Of a DNA stretch of 6,259 nucleotides, positions 5,454-6,259 are shown piece by piece (position 1 is the first letter of the stretch; each line of letters starts with the position of its first letter). The notes under the pieces were generated by a model, which saw nothing but the letters and a program-made list of their open reading frames with translations, made no database searches and had not been told where the DNA came from. Position numbers and translations under genes: made by a program. The stretch covers positions 1 to 6,259 of the forward strand of contig JAPJPE010000027.1 in assembly GCA_030825825.1 (NCBI GenBank). Reading direction: 5' to 3'. This stretch comes from Streptococcus sp. Its GTDB lineage: Bacteria; Bacillota; Bacilli; Lactobacillales; Streptococcaceae.

Positions 5454-6259
5454 TTAGAAGACTGGTTGGTCCATTCCTTCTGAAGATTCTTCGATCACTT
5501 TCTTCACATTGTCTTTGTGATAGGCTTTGATGATTTCTTTGATTGCTTTTGCTTTATCAGATTTTTCCCAATCTTTCTTAGCAGCGATCACGTTGTACCA
5601 TTGTTTTGAGTTGTTGTCTTTCTTTTCAACATAGATAGCTTTTTTGAAATCAACGCCTGCTTCACGAACGAAGGTATTGTTGATGACTGCAGCATCTACT
5701 GATGGAAGAGCAGATGGTGTTTGTGAAGCATCCAATTCAGAAATCTTCAAATCTTTTGGATTTTCTTTGATGTTTGACACGTTAGCCAATTGTCCATCCT
5801 TAGTATCCAATTTAATCAAACCAGCTGATTGCAAGACATACAAAGCACGGCTTTCATTTGTTGGGTCATTTGGTACAGCGATTGTTCCACCTTTAGGAAT
5901 TTCTTTAATTGAAGTGTATTTGTTTTTACCGTTTTCTGTACCAGAGTAAAGACGGATTGGAGCGATGTACGTATCTGCTACTGCAACAAGGGCATTGTCG
6001 TTTTTAGAGTTCCAGTTATCAAGGAAGTTGTAGTGTTGGAAAGCATTGATATCCACGCTACCATCTTTTACAGCCACGTTTGGTTGTGAGTAATCTGTAA
6101 ATTGGGTGAATTCCAATTTGATGCCTTTTCCTTTGAGGTTTTCTTCGACTGCATCCCAACGAGCTTTTTCAGTGTCGCTCAAAGTCATGACACCCACTTT
6201 AACTGTTGTTTCACCATCTTTGCTAGATGATTTTGAAGAACCACATGCTGCAAGAGCAA
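5454..6259 (-). CDS. metQ: Methionine ABC transporter substrate-binding lipoprotein MetQ (5' end beyond window)
   Basis: The 267 visible codons hold the whole mature protein; the start codon and most of the signal peptide lie off the right edge. The visible N-terminus reads ALAACGSS, a lipobox whose cysteine (codon 6243-6245) would be lipidated after signal peptidase II cleavage, anchoring the protein on the outer face of the membrane. The mature part is 263 residues of the NlpA/MetQ family (PF03180). Family marks include 'VKVGVMTLSD' at the start, 'FTDYSQPNVAVKDGSVDINAFQHY', 'ADTYIAPIRLYS', 'GGTIAVPNDPTNESRAL' and 'DAAVINNTFVREAG'. This is the periplasm-equivalent receptor that hands methionine to MetI. 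A serine/lysine-rich linker (SSKSSSKDGE) follows the cysteine. GTG at 6197 would give an ORF, but the reading frame clearly continues upstream through the lipobox, so that start is rejected. Confidence 0.96.
   Translation of the reverse strand, partial: ALAACGSSKSSSKDGETTVKVGVMTLSDTEKARWDAVEENLKGKGIKLEFTQFTDYSQPNVAVKDGSVDINAFQHYNFLDNWNSKNDNALVAVADTYIAPIRLYSGTENGKNKYTSIKEIPKGGTIAVPNDPTNESRALYVLQSAGLIKLDTKDGQLANVSNIKENPKDLKISELDASQTPSALPSVDAAVINNTFVREAGVDFKKAIYVEKKDNNSKQWYNVIAAKKDWEKSDKAKAIKEIIKAYHKDNVKKVIEESSEGMDQPVF

Noticed and set aside
234..6259. Mobile element, phage or defence island
   Set aside because: No transposase, integrase, terminal repeats or toxin-like gene is seen, and base composition looks even across the window.

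Overview
This 6.26-kb window reads as ordinary chromosomal DNA from a streptococcus (Firmicutes, Lactobacillales). The basis is moderate-to-low GC, strong AGGAGG-type ribosome sites and 4- to 8-base gene overlaps. The order metQ, M20 peptidase, metN, metI is one I recall from streptococci such as pneumococcus. I would guess an oral viridans-group species, but the species cannot be fixed from the sequence alone. Every supported gene lies on the minus strand, so the transcript runs from high to low coordinates.

Layout in transcription order: (1) the lipoprotein MetQ, missing only its N-terminal signal peptide at the right edge; (2) a 72-base gap holding a strong hairpin; (3) a cytosolic M20 dipeptidase-like metallopeptidase; (4) the ATPase MetN, overlapping the peptidase gene by 8 bases; (5) the permease MetI, overlapping metN by 4 bases; (6) a Trep_Strep/MptD-type membrane protein, a putative ECF transporter S component; (7) a DUF62 S-adenosylmethionine hydrolase with its catalytic D-R-H triad intact; (8) a UPF0397 (PF07155) ECF S component; (9) a Rho-independent terminator; (10) a new promoter followed by the start of a small XRE-type HTH regulator that runs off the left edge.

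The first seven genes have gaps of 72 bases or less and no internal terminator, so they look like one operon. MetQNI imports methionine. The M20 enzyme may release amino acids, perhaps methionine, from peptides. The SAM hydrolase splits SAM to adenosine and methionine. The two S components have no ECF ATPase or EcfT gene beside them, so they would have to borrow a shared ECF module encoded elsewhere. The common theme is uptake and salvage of methionine and its derivatives. The substrates of the two S components are unknown, and they are the most interesting open question here. The operon's own promoter and any methionine-responsive control site lie beyond the right edge.

I see no RNA genes, CRISPR arrays, insertion sequences or phage genes. 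No stretch longer than 300 bases lacks a gene.
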